Of a stretch of 64,000 nucleotides of DNA, positions 42,927 through 51,012 are shown piece by piece. How positions within the stretch are numbered: the stretch's first letter is position 1; each line of letters starts with the position of its first letter. This DNA is from Clostridioides sp. ES-S-0054-01. Lineage in GTDB: Bacteria; Bacillota; Clostridia; Peptostreptococcales; Peptostreptococcaceae. The notes beneath the pieces are model-generated. The model was not told the DNA's origin. It searched no databases and was given only the letters and a program-made list of their open reading frames with translations. The position numbers and the translations under genes were made by a program. The stretch covers positions 3,069,001-3,133,000 of the forward strand of contig CP067346.1 of the NCBI GenBank assembly GCA_021561035.1, in the 5' to 3' direction.

Positions 42927-44315
42927 CTATACTTCTTTTATCATATTAGGAGATAGAATATCATTAAGAGCTTCTGTCATAGTTGGATGTGCATAAACAC
43001 GGTCTCTTAAGTATGTATACTCTACTTCTAAATCTACAGCTAATTGAATTAAATGTATAATCTCACTTGAATCTTCACATATCATAGTAGCTCCAAGTAT
43101 CTTATTTGATTTTTTGTCTATTACAATTTTTATAAACCCATCTGTCTTACCAATCTGCTTAGCTCTTGGAATTGCTTCAACTGGCATCTTTGCTACTAAT
43201 ACTTCATATCCTTTTTCCTTAGCTTGCTTAACATTAAGTCCAACTCTTGAGAATGCTGGGCTTATAAATATAGAATTTGGTATATTTTTTCTATCGCTAG
43301 TTGTTCTAGTCTTATTTCCAAATAGCTGATTAATAATTATACGATAATCATCTAATGAAATGTAAGTAAATTGTGGACCTCCATTTATATCTCCTATAGC
43401 CCATATATGCTCTTTATTAGTCTTAAGAGCATCTGATACTTTAATAAATCCTCTTTCATTTAATTCTATACCTGCATTTTCTAATCCTAGACCTTCAGTG
43501 TTTGCCTTTCTTCCTGTAGCCACAAGTATCATATTACTTGCTAATTCTTTAAATTTACCATCTACTTCATATTCTACTATAGCTAATTTAGAAACTTCTT
43601 TAATCTCTTTTATCTTTGCATTATTTATAATTTTTACATTTCTCTTTTCAAGTAATTTTATTATTTCTTCGGAGTCTTCAGTATCTTCATTTGGTAAAAT
43701 ACCATTATTGGAATTTAGTATTGTAACTTCTGCTCCAAATAAACTGTAAATACCAGCAAACTCTAGACCTATAAAACCAGCTCCTATTATTGTCATTTTT
43801 TTAGGTAGAGTTCTTAGATTCATAAGAGACTCACTATCATATACTATATTCTTATTATCAACACCTTTAATATTAGGTATAAATGGTCTTGAGCCAGTAT
43901 TAACAAATATCTTATCTGCTACTAACTCATAAATTTCAGTTTCATTTTTAACTTGAACCGTCTTTTCATCAATAAAAGTTCCCATTCCTGTAAATATAGT
44001 TACATTGTCATTTGAATTTAATTTATTATAGTTAGCTTCTCTAAGTTTTGTAATTAAAGTTTCTTTCTTATCTATAGCTTTCTCATACTCAACTTGAGCT
44101 TCATCCCAAGAATTTATATGTTTTGCCTTTACACTATTTGCTGAATTCTCCAAGCTTTTAGTTGGTATACATGCCACATTTATACAAGTTCCACCGTACA
44201 TCTTGTTTGACTTTTCTATTAAGGCTACTTTTAATCCTCTGTTTGCCAAATCTCCTGCTAATGTTTTTCCACCTTTTCCAAATCCTATTATTATTGCATC
44301 AAATGTTTTTTTCAT
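42927..44315 (-). CDS. FAD-dependent pyridine nucleotide-disulfide oxidoreductase
   Basis: A 462-residue class I flavin disulfide reductase (mercuric reductase/lipoamide dehydrogenase-like). FAD motif DAIIIGFGKGGKTLAGDLANRG (about 6-27), redox-active pair in GGTCINVACIPTKSL, NAD(P)H motif MTIIGAGFIGLEFAGIYSLFGAEVTILN, second FAD motif HIWAIGDINGGPQFTYISLDDYRI, and dimerisation domain with PTMTEALNDIL and the catalytic His in YAHPT. Start ATG 44315; a TTG at 44324 lies inside the GGG site. The motif at 44376-44398 lies 61 bases upstream. It probably works with the CcdA-TlpA fusion in thiol/disulfide exchange. Confidence 0.92.
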   Translation of the reverse strand: MKKTFDAIIIGFGKGGKTLAGDLANRGLKVALIEKSNKMYGGTCINVACIPTKSLENSANSVKAKHINSWDEAQVEYEKAIDKKETLITKLREANYNKLNSNDNVTIFTGMGTFIDEKTVQVKNETEIYELVADKIFVNTGSRPFIPNIKGVDNKNIVYDSESLMNLRTLPKKMTIIGAGFIGLEFAGIYSLFGAEVTILNSNNGILPNEDTEDSEEIIKLLEKRNVKIINNAKIKEIKEVSKLAIVEYEVDGKFKELASNMILVATGRKANTEGLGLENAGIELNERGFIKVSDALKTNKEHIWAIGDINGGPQFTYISLDDYRIIINQLFGNKTRTTSDRKNIPNSIFISPAFSRVGLNVKQAKEKGYEVLVAKMPVEAIPRAKQIGKTDGFIKIVIDKKSNKILGATMICEDSSEIIHLIQLAVDLEVEYTYLRDRVYAHPTMTEALNDILSPNMIKEV

Positions 44316-44375
44316 ATAATTCAACCCTTTCCTGTGTTATTTATACATTTACTATAACAAGATTATATGGATAGC

Positions 44376-44398
44376 ACAATTAGGCACTTTTTTGTAAC
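44376..44398 (-). promoter_or_regulatory. Candidate HxlR operator upstream of the disulfide reductase
   Basis: ACAATTAGGCACTTTTTTG plus GTAAC to 44398; the same 23 bases recur with two differences at 46363-46385, in front of the HxlR gene. On the minus strand it reads GTTAC-A6-GTGCC; the second copy (GTTAC-A6-GTGAC) is closer to symmetric. It lies about 60-83 bp before the reductase start, where a regulator should bind. Confidence 0.6.
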
Positions 44399-44437
44399 CT
44401 TACATTTATTTATAAGTTTATACTTAAAGATTTTAAT

Positions 44438-45715
44438 TTACTTGTTTCTCTGATTTTCAATAAAAGATGCCATAGTCTCTTTATCCATAGCTCCTGGAAT
44501 ATACTGAGTTACATATCCTTCTTTATCAATTATAAATGTAGTTGGAAAAGCATTAATTCCATATTGATATGCTAATGCTCCATCTTCATCAAGCGCAACT
44601 GGGAAAGTATATCCTTGTTCTTTTAAGAAGTTAACAACATGTTCCCTTGAACCCTCTCTACCTAAGTTAGGTGAAGCTACTCCTAAGATTACTACATCTT
44701 CATTATTTTTCTTATAGTCTTTATATAATTGTTCTATATGAGGCATTTCTTCTTTACATGGAGGACACCATGTAGCCCAGAAATTTAAGAATACAACTTT
44801 ACCTTCATAGTCACTTAATTTATGTGTTTTACCATATTGGTCTGTTAAAGTAAAATCAATAGATTTTATCCTATCTTCATCATTAGCCCCTGTATCATTG
44901 TCTTCATTATTAGAGTTTTTTTGACTATCATTATTACTTGAGTTTTCTTCTTTATCATTAGAATTTTCTCGTTTATTCTCTTCTTGCTTACTTTCAATTT
45001 TACTATTTTGTGACATATTAAAATGTTTGCTTATACTTCCAAACCCATTTACCATCATCAATATACCTGACACTATAAGTATAAGTCCACCTATTTTTTT
45101 AATAATTTCCATATTGGACTTTATTTTATCTATAGCTTTAAATAGTTTACTGTAAAACATAGCTGTAATTATGAATGGCAAAATGAATCCAACAGTATAT
45201 ACTGCTATTAAAAGGTTGGCACTAAGATGATTACTTGAACTTGAAACCATTACTAATACAGATGCCAATATTGGACCAATACAAGGTGTCCACCCAAAAC
45301 TAAATGTAAAACCTAATAAAAAAGCTGTTATTGCTTTCATTTCTTTAAACTTCACATTAAATCTTTTTTCTCTATTTAATATTGAAGATTTAATTATTCC
45401 CATATAAAATAATCCCATGATAATAATTATAATCCCACCAATGAACATTATTAAATCTTTATTCTCATTAAAAAACATACTCAATACTCTTACTGATGAA
45501 CCTAATATAAAAAATGTCGTTGATATTCCAAGAACAAAGAATATAGTATTTTTAAATAGAGAACTTCCTATAAAGCTTGTCTTTCCTTCTTTTAGATTAT
45601 CTACACTGCTATTTGACAATATACTCAAATAAATAGGTAAGATTGGCAATATACATGGTGAAAAAAAAGATACTATACCTTCTATAAATACTAAAAATAA
45701 ATTTACATTTTGCAA
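44438..45715 (-). CDS. CcdA-TlpA fusion: thiol-disulfide transporter joined to a thioredoxin domain
   Basis: A 425-residue fusion. The N-terminal CcdA/DsbD_TM part (six membrane helices, residues about 1-240) carries the two redox cysteines in FFSPCILPILPIYLS and FGWTPCIGPILASVL, moving electrons from cytoplasmic thioredoxin outwards. An Asn/Ser/Glu/Lys-rich linker (240-280) leads to a TlpA/ResA-like thioredoxin domain (IDFTLTDQYGKTHKLSDYEGKVVFLNFWATWCPPCKEEMPH, CPPC active site near 310), which lies outside the membrane. The TTG start at 45715 follows GGAGGAATTTTAGT. Together they would reduce extracellular disulfides. Confidence 0.93.
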   Translation of the reverse strand: MQNVNLFLVFIEGIVSFFSPCILPILPIYLSILSNSSVDNLKEGKTSFIGSSLFKNTIFFVLGISTTFFILGSSVRVLSMFFNENKDLIMFIGGIIIIIMGLFYMGIIKSSILNREKRFNVKFKEMKAITAFLLGFTFSFGWTPCIGPILASVLVMVSSSSNHLSANLLIAVYTVGFILPFIITAMFYSKLFKAIDKIKSNMEIIKKIGGLILIVSGILMMVNGFGSISKHFNMSQNSKIESKQEENKRENSNDKEENSSNNDSQKNSNNEDNDTGANDEDRIKSIDFTLTDQYGKTHKLSDYEGKVVFLNFWATWCPPCKEEMPHIEQLYKDYKKNNEDVVILGVASPNLGREGSREHVVNFLKEQGYTFPVALDEDGALAYQYGINAFPTTFIIDKEGYVTQYIPGAMDKETMASFIENQRNK

Positions 45716-45858
45716 ACTAAAATTCCTCCTTATTTTGTTTTCAATATTACAATCTTATTTTCAAATCAGAATCTAATTAAAAAATTATGTAACTTTAATA
45801 CCTTTTTATACTCATCGTTTAATTGAATCCTTATTAATTCGAGAACAAATTCTATGAT

Positions 45859-46191
45859 TTATTTATTACAATTTAAATTTTTATTGCTCCACATAATCAT
45901 TTTTTCCATAACAGGAAGTAACAGTAATCCTGATTCACTTAAAAAATACGTTGACTCTACAATATTATTAACCATCTTTTTTTGATTGACTATAATTCCT
46001 TGTTCAATTAAAAAATCTAATTGTTGAGTTAACATTTTCTTGCTACATTCTGGTATAGCTCTTTGCAACTCTCCAAATCGTTTTTTATCTTTTTGTATTT
46101 CCCATATTATTATAGCTACCCACTTTTTACCCAATATACTTGATAAAGCCTCTACTGGACAATCATATATCATATCATCTATGTTGTACAT
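45859..46191 (-). CDS. HxlR-family transcriptional regulator
   Basis: A 110-residue winged helix protein of the MarR-like HxlR/YodB family. Motifs: CPVEALSSILGKKWVAIIIWEIQKDKKRFGELQRAIPECSKKMLTQQLDFLIEQGIIV, with the conserved Cys11 (DCPVE) that in YodB/HypR-type members senses thiol stress. First gene of the redox cluster, 143 bases before the CcdA-TlpA fusion, with AGGAGAATAAA in front. It likely represses its own gene and the disulfide-reductase gene through the repeated motif. Confidence 0.88.
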   Translation of the reverse strand: MYNIDDMIYDCPVEALSSILGKKWVAIIIWEIQKDKKRFGELQRAIPECSKKMLTQQLDFLIEQGIIVNQKKMVNNIVESTYFLSESGLLLLPVMEKMIMWSNKNLNCNK

Positions 46192-46362
46192 TTTATTCTC
46201 CTCTTTTCTTTATTTAATTATTAGATAAGCTTTTATAGAAGTGTATTTACAAACTCCATAAATACACCTATCTTTACTTAATTAAAATTTTTATTGTATA
46301 TACTCATACAACCAACTATTTTAAGTCTTATATAATTAATATATCAGTTTTATAAATACATA

Positions 46363-46385
46363 ACAATTGGTCACTTTTTTGTAAC
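46363..46385 (-). promoter_or_regulatory. Candidate HxlR operator upstream of the regulator gene
   Basis: ACAATTGGTCACTTTTTTG plus GTAAC to 46385, matching 21 of 23 bases with the site at 44376-44398. On the minus strand it reads GTTAC-A6-GTGAC, a near-palindrome. It lies about 170 bp upstream of the HxlR start; the long gap implies a long leader or a promoter closer by. Confidence 0.55.
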
Positions 46386-46399
46386 TACATAAAAATATC

Positions 46400-46460
46400 T
46401 TTGATTTCATACAAAAAAGAGTGCCTCATAAACTAAAAAGTTCATCTTGAGACACTCACT
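46400..46460 (-). terminator. Terminator of the mannosidase operon, copy of a dispersed hairpin
   Basis: Leftwards, GAGTGTCTCA pairs with TGAGGCACTC (one mismatch) around an AGATGAAC loop and is followed by TTTTTTGTATGAAATCAAA. The same sequence, differing at a handful of bases, follows the B12 transporter genes at 30683-30747. Confidence 0.8.
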
Positions 46461-46484
46461 TGAATAATAAACTTATTCTTACAT

Positions 46485-49085
46485 TTATAAATCTAATAAT
46501 ATTGAAACAACATCAAAAGGTGCTATTTCATATACTTGTTCTTCTTCTAATTCCTCTATTGCATTTACTATTTTCCCGTTTCTTCTTTTAAATATTTGCT
46601 CATCTAATATTATTTTCTTACTAGTTGGGTTTTCCAATCTTATTACAAATTTTTCTTTACTATAGTAAGAAGGATAACAGGCTGACACAAGATAGTTTTC
46701 TGGTAAAGATATTATTTCCAATTCTCTACTTACAGATTTTTCAACAATTGATTTTTGAATCTTATTATCTATACGATATAAAAAGAAATTGTAGTCTTGT
46801 AATTGATAATTTACACATTCCTGTAGATAATTATGAGTTAAACTTGCAACTTCTGATTCATCAAATGGTTTGGAACTCATATATATTGCAAATGAAAATT
46901 CTACTTCTTTAAGTATTTGGGCTTTCTCGGTTTTAATTCTTATATGACCCTTTTTAGTTGTGTCACCAGAAGCACGCCCCGGCCTATATAATAAATCCGG
47001 CTTTCCTAGTTCATCTGTAGTAGCAAGCAAGGTCAATGCAATTTCATCTTCAACATGTTGATACTCTTTTATTCCTCTAGTAAATACAGTACAACTTCTA
47101 TTTTGATTTGTCAGCGTAATATTGCTTTCCAAAGGCTCTAAATCTACAGGCATTTCACTATAAATATCTTCCCAGTTGTCTAAAACTCCATTTTCTCTTG
47201 TTATGTATCCAAATGGTAATGATGCTATGTTTTTATTATCTTTTATACCAGTTTTTACATGAACACGTAGTCTATGACTATATACTGTATTATCAACACA
47301 AAGTTTTATATCTATCAATGGATTCTCTTTTGATAAGATAATACTCGCTTTTACATTTAATTTTCCATTAAGATGTTTGTTTTTTCTATCTTCTAGTGTC
47401 AATGGTAGCAAAGTAGTACCTTCAACCACTATTTTTTCATATCCTAAAGTTTTTTCTGTAGACACTTTATCAAATAATAGTTTTATATCCTCATCATCTT
47501 TCAATGGAGAAAAATCATAGGTGTCTCCAGCATTTCCACTGTCCCTTAATGTTAAAAAGTTTGATATATAAGTTTCATCTTTAAGCTGTAAATTTAAGGC
47601 TCCATCTTTATATATTACCTTATAGTTATCATTAGATATAAAAGTATCATTAGATTTATTAAGTGACAACATCTCTTCATTACTCGATTCAAAACTAATA
47701 ACTTTATATCCAAGTGCAGGAAGCTTTACATTTATTCTTACTTTTAATATATAATAACCTGGTTCTTCAATAAATATATTACCAGCAGGTGTTTCTTCTA
47801 ATACGTTTTCTCTTGGCTTAACATAAGTTTCTTCAATTATAGTTGCATCTAAATTATCTCTAAAACAAATATTTTTACTATCACTTATAACTTGTATCTC
47901 TTTATATCCATTAAAAATTTTAGCTTCTGTATTGAATAATAAAATATCATTTTTAGATAGTTTTAGACCTTCTGAAATTTTTTTAACAATAGTATTTTCA
48001 ATACTGTCACATATTTCATTTGCTTCTCTTATACGGTGAAGAATATCATCTGTTACAGTATCAGTTACACATCCAGCTAAACTATCGTGTGCTTGTCCTT
48101 CTAAAAGTTTTTTCCATGTATCTATAAGTAATTGATTGCTTATTTCAATTTTGCTCTTTTTAGCAATCACTAATAACGGCTCTATTCTTTTAATCAGCTT
48201 ATTTTCTAGTTTGTCACATGCTAATTTTATGTCCATTCTACTAGAACCAATTGATTTATGTATTCTTGCCAGTACAGGCTCTCTAAATTCACCTCTATAA
48301 CTTTCTAATGACTCTATGGATTTTACATATTTCAAAAACGCTTGATATGAACTTGTTATATATGAATACTTTCCAATGTCATTAATCGCTTTAATTTTAT
48401 TCTTAAAATCACCAATTATATTTAGCTGGTCATTTCCTGAAGGTATTAATACTTCATCTACATCACTATATGATTTAATAAAATCAATAGCTGGGTCTAA
48501 ACGTCCATTAACATACTTTGATGAAGGTTCTAACAGCATACCAGTTCCATATCCATGTGGCATATTTACAGCATATATATAACTTTCTCCATTTAAACTT
48601 TTCCATTTAAAATATGGTGATTGAACTTGTTTACCAAGATGTATACCTCTCCAAAAGAATATATTGTCAATACCTACATGCTTTAATAATATAGGCATCT
48701 GGGCATTAAATCCAAATGTATCTGGCAAATACCCAATTTTCATATACTTACCATATTTTTTACTTTCAAAAATTCCAATCATTAAGTTTCTTAAGATAGA
48801 CTCTCCTCTAGCAAAGAATGCATCTGTTTGAGTAAACCATGGTCCAATATGTAATCTTTCTTCTTTTATTAACTTTTTAATAATTTCTATCTTTTCTTTG
48901 TGTAATTGTACATAATCATCCAAAATAGAAAGTTGTCCATCAAGTACAAAACTTACATCTGGATTACGTTCTAGTTCGTCAATGATATCTGTAAATAGTT
49001 GTTCACTAAGTACTAATGCATCTCCAGAGGTAAAATACCATTCTCTATCCCAGTGTGTATGATTAACAATATGCGCTTTTATCAT
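46485..49085 (-). CDS. mngB: GH38 alpha-mannosidase (MngB-like)
   Basis: An 866-residue glycoside hydrolase family 38 enzyme that removes mannose from phospho-mannosyl-glycerate or similar, releasing mannose-6-phosphate. The N-terminal zinc site is MIKAHIVNHTHWDREWYFT (His10, Asp12-type HWD); WFTQTDAFFARGE and IGYLPDTFGFNAQMPILLK carry the catalytic region with the nucleophile Asp; a middle three-helix zone and C-terminal beta-sandwich domains follow. Length and order match MngB. It is the last gene after the PTS components. Start ATG follows AGGAGAGTAA. Confidence 0.93.
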   Translation of the reverse strand: MIKAHIVNHTHWDREWYFTSGDALVLSEQLFTDIIDELERNPDVSFVLDGQLSILDDYVQLHKEKIEIIKKLIKEERLHIGPWFTQTDAFFARGESILRNLMIGIFESKKYGKYMKIGYLPDTFGFNAQMPILLKHVGIDNIFFWRGIHLGKQVQSPYFKWKSLNGESYIYAVNMPHGYGTGMLLEPSSKYVNGRLDPAIDFIKSYSDVDEVLIPSGNDQLNIIGDFKNKIKAINDIGKYSYITSSYQAFLKYVKSIESLESYRGEFREPVLARIHKSIGSSRMDIKLACDKLENKLIKRIEPLLVIAKKSKIEISNQLLIDTWKKLLEGQAHDSLAGCVTDTVTDDILHRIREANEICDSIENTIVKKISEGLKLSKNDILLFNTEAKIFNGYKEIQVISDSKNICFRDNLDATIIEETYVKPRENVLEETPAGNIFIEEPGYYILKVRINVKLPALGYKVISFESSNEEMLSLNKSNDTFISNDNYKVIYKDGALNLQLKDETYISNFLTLRDSGNAGDTYDFSPLKDDEDIKLLFDKVSTEKTLGYEKIVVEGTTLLPLTLEDRKNKHLNGKLNVKASIILSKENPLIDIKLCVDNTVYSHRLRVHVKTGIKDNKNIASLPFGYITRENGVLDNWEDIYSEMPVDLEPLESNITLTNQNRSCTVFTRGIKEYQHVEDEIALTLLATTDELGKPDLLYRPGRASGDTTKKGHIRIKTEKAQILKEVEFSFAIYMSSKPFDESEVASLTHNYLQECVNYQLQDYNFFLYRIDNKIQKSIVEKSVSRELEIISLPENYLVSACYPSYYSKEKFVIRLENPTSKKIILDEQIFKRRNGKIVNAIEELEEEQVYEIAPFDVVSILLDL

Positions 49086-49114
49086 TTACTCTCCTCTGTT
49101 CTTTATATTTAAAT

Positions 49115-50215
49115 TTAAGCTTCCCACTCTGCTTCGTCAAAATCCTCATCATCAAATTCATCTTCTTCAATAACTGGATTTCCACGTAATACTATAACTA
49201 AACCAGCCACAATTATTGTTCCAACTGCTATTGATAATATATACATTGGCCAGTTTTCTACTGTAAACCACCCATAAAATCCACTAATTGGAGTTGCATT
49301 TACTGAACCTAAGCCAACTGCCATAGCTGAAGCGATTGCAGTTCCAATTACACATGAAGGTATTACTTTTAATGGAGATTCTACTGCAAAAGGAATTGCT
49401 CCTTCACTTACTCCAATTAGCCCCATTATAAGAGATGATTTACCAGCTTCACGTAACTGCTTATTATATTTTTGTTTTGCCAATATAGTAGCAAGACCTA
49501 ATCCTAATGGTGGTATAACGATTCCTACCATTGCAGCTGTATTAGGTGCATAAATTCCACTTGTTAATAATGCAAGTGAAGTAGTCAAAGCTGCTTTATT
49601 AACTGGTCCACCTAGGTCAACCGCCATCATAGCTCCAATAATCGCTGCCATTAGTATCTGATTTGTGCCTGATAACCCATTTAACCAATTTTCTAATCCT
49701 GTATTTAATGTTGCAAAAGGAATACCTATAACATAATTGATTAATATGACAGTGATTAAGGTTCCAAAGACCGGTACTATAAATATTGGAACTATTGAAG
49801 CTGCTGATTTTGGTAACTTGACATGATTTTTAATAAATAAACATGTGTATCCTGCTATTAAACCAACTGCCAAAGCACCTAAAAAACCTGCCCCTATATC
49901 TTTTGCAATCATCCCACCAACAAGACCTGGTACTATAGCTAATTTATCTGCTATAGAAAATCCTATAAATGCAGCAATTACAGGAAACATTAATCCTAAA
50001 GCAGTTCCCCCAAAGCCATCTAAATCATGTAATATTCTTACAATACTATTAGCATTTTCTGCATATTTTGCATCCCATATATCTGGTATGTTATAGAAAG
50101 AACCACCTACACGAGATATTGCCATTATCATAGCTCCTGCAATTACTAATGGAATCATATATGAAATTCCTGTTAAGACATGCTTTTTTAACTCAGAGAC
50201 TATCTTTTTTAACAT
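49115..50215 (-). CDS. PTS fructose/mannosylglycerate-type EIIC
   Basis: A 366-residue membrane transport subunit (about nine segments) of the fructose family: KKHVLTGISYMIPLVIAGAMIMAISRV at the start, GGMIAKDIGAGFLGALAVGLIAGY and MGLIGVSEGAIPFAVESPLKVIP (the ISEGAIPFA motif). The C-terminus is acidic (NPVIEEDEFDDEDFDEAEW). In E. coli MngA the IIA, IIB and IIC domains are fused; here they are three separate genes. ATG 50215 is preferred over 50230 because GGGGGGAAATATA precedes it. Confidence 0.93.
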   Translation of the reverse strand: MLKKIVSELKKHVLTGISYMIPLVIAGAMIMAISRVGGSFYNIPDIWDAKYAENANSIVRILHDLDGFGGTALGLMFPVIAAFIGFSIADKLAIVPGLVGGMIAKDIGAGFLGALAVGLIAGYTCLFIKNHVKLPKSAASIVPIFIVPVFGTLITVILINYVIGIPFATLNTGLENWLNGLSGTNQILMAAIIGAMMAVDLGGPVNKAALTTSLALLTSGIYAPNTAAMVGIVIPPLGLGLATILAKQKYNKQLREAGKSSLIMGLIGVSEGAIPFAVESPLKVIPSCVIGTAIASAMAVGLGSVNATPISGFYGWFTVENWPMYILSIAVGTIIVAGLVIVLRGNPVIEEDEFDDEDFDEAEWEA

Positions 50216-50230
50216 TATATTTCCCCCCAT

Positions 50231-50551
50231 TTATTTAGTGTCAATTAACTTTAGTGCATCATTTATTACTTTCTCTGCATCCTTTATAGGAGCATTAACT
50301 GGTACTTCCAATATTTCTTTACCTTCAAAACGTTCAGCATTTCTAACTTTAGTATCTACTGCAAATATTACTACTTCTGCAATTTGTGCATCTTTTGCAG
50401 TTAATTCATTGTCGATACCTGTAGCTCCTTGTGTTTCAACTTTTATAAGGTGTCCCATCTTTTTCGAAGCTTTCTTTAATGCTTGTGCTGCCATATATGT
50501 ATGTGCAACTCCTGTTGCACATGCTGTTACTGCTATAATTTTTCTTTTCAT
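50231..50551 (-). CDS. PTS fructose-type EIIB
   Basis: A 106-residue phosphotransfer protein. The phospho-cysteine lies in MKRKIIAVTACATGVAHTYMAAQALKKA (Cys11 with the CATGVAHT loop), followed by TQGATGIDNELTAKD, the standard fructose EIIB pattern. It passes phosphate from EIIA to the incoming sugar on EIIC. Two bases separate it from the EIIA gene stop, and AGGAGAGATGTAGAC precedes it. Confidence 0.95.
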   Translation of the reverse strand: MKRKIIAVTACATGVAHTYMAAQALKKASKKMGHLIKVETQGATGIDNELTAKDAQIAEVVIFAVDTKVRNAERFEGKEILEVPVNAPIKDAEKVINDALKLIDTK

Positions 50552-50553
50552 GT

Positions 50554-51012
50554 CTACATCTCTCCTTCATTAAATATATTAATTATTTCTTGTGCTGAAT
50601 TAGCTAATTTTAGTGCATCCACATTATCATCATCCATAAGCTTAGTTGCCAGTTTAGATAATAATACAAGATGATTACTATCCTTATCAATATTACTTAT
50701 AGCCAGTAAAAAAATATTATCTACTGGTTTTTCATCTAAAGCATCCCACTCAATCTTATTTTTAGTTTTTGCAAATATGATAGAAGATTTCTTGACAGCA
50801 TTGCTTTTTCCATGTGGAATAGCAATACCATTACCAATACCTGTAGTTGCATGTTCTTCTCTTTCTAAAACAGACTTAACATATTCTTCTTCATTATCCA
50901 CAATCCCATTTTCAACAAATATACTACTTAATTTTTTTATTGTTTCTTCCTTTGTAATTGTATTAAGATTAAAAACAATTTGTTCTTTTTTCAATACATC
51001 TGATATTTTCAC
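50554..51012 (-). CDS. PTS fructose/mannitol-type EIIA
   Basis: A 152-residue cytoplasmic phosphocarrier. The phospho-His is in EREEHATTGIGNGIAIPHGKS (His about 68), with NTITKEETIKKLSSIFVENGIV before it and FLLAISNIDKDSNHLVLLSKLATKL after it. Starts at a GTG with GGAGGAGAATATATA ahead, its first base shared with the last bases of the regulator gene. Confidence 0.95.
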   Translation of the reverse strand: MKISDVLKKEQIVFNLNTITKEETIKKLSSIFVENGIVDNEEEYVKSVLEREEHATTGIGNGIAIPHGKSNAVKKSSIIFAKTKNKIEWDALDEKPVDNIFLLAISNIDKDSNHLVLLSKLATKLMDDDNVDALKLANSAQEIINIFNEGEM

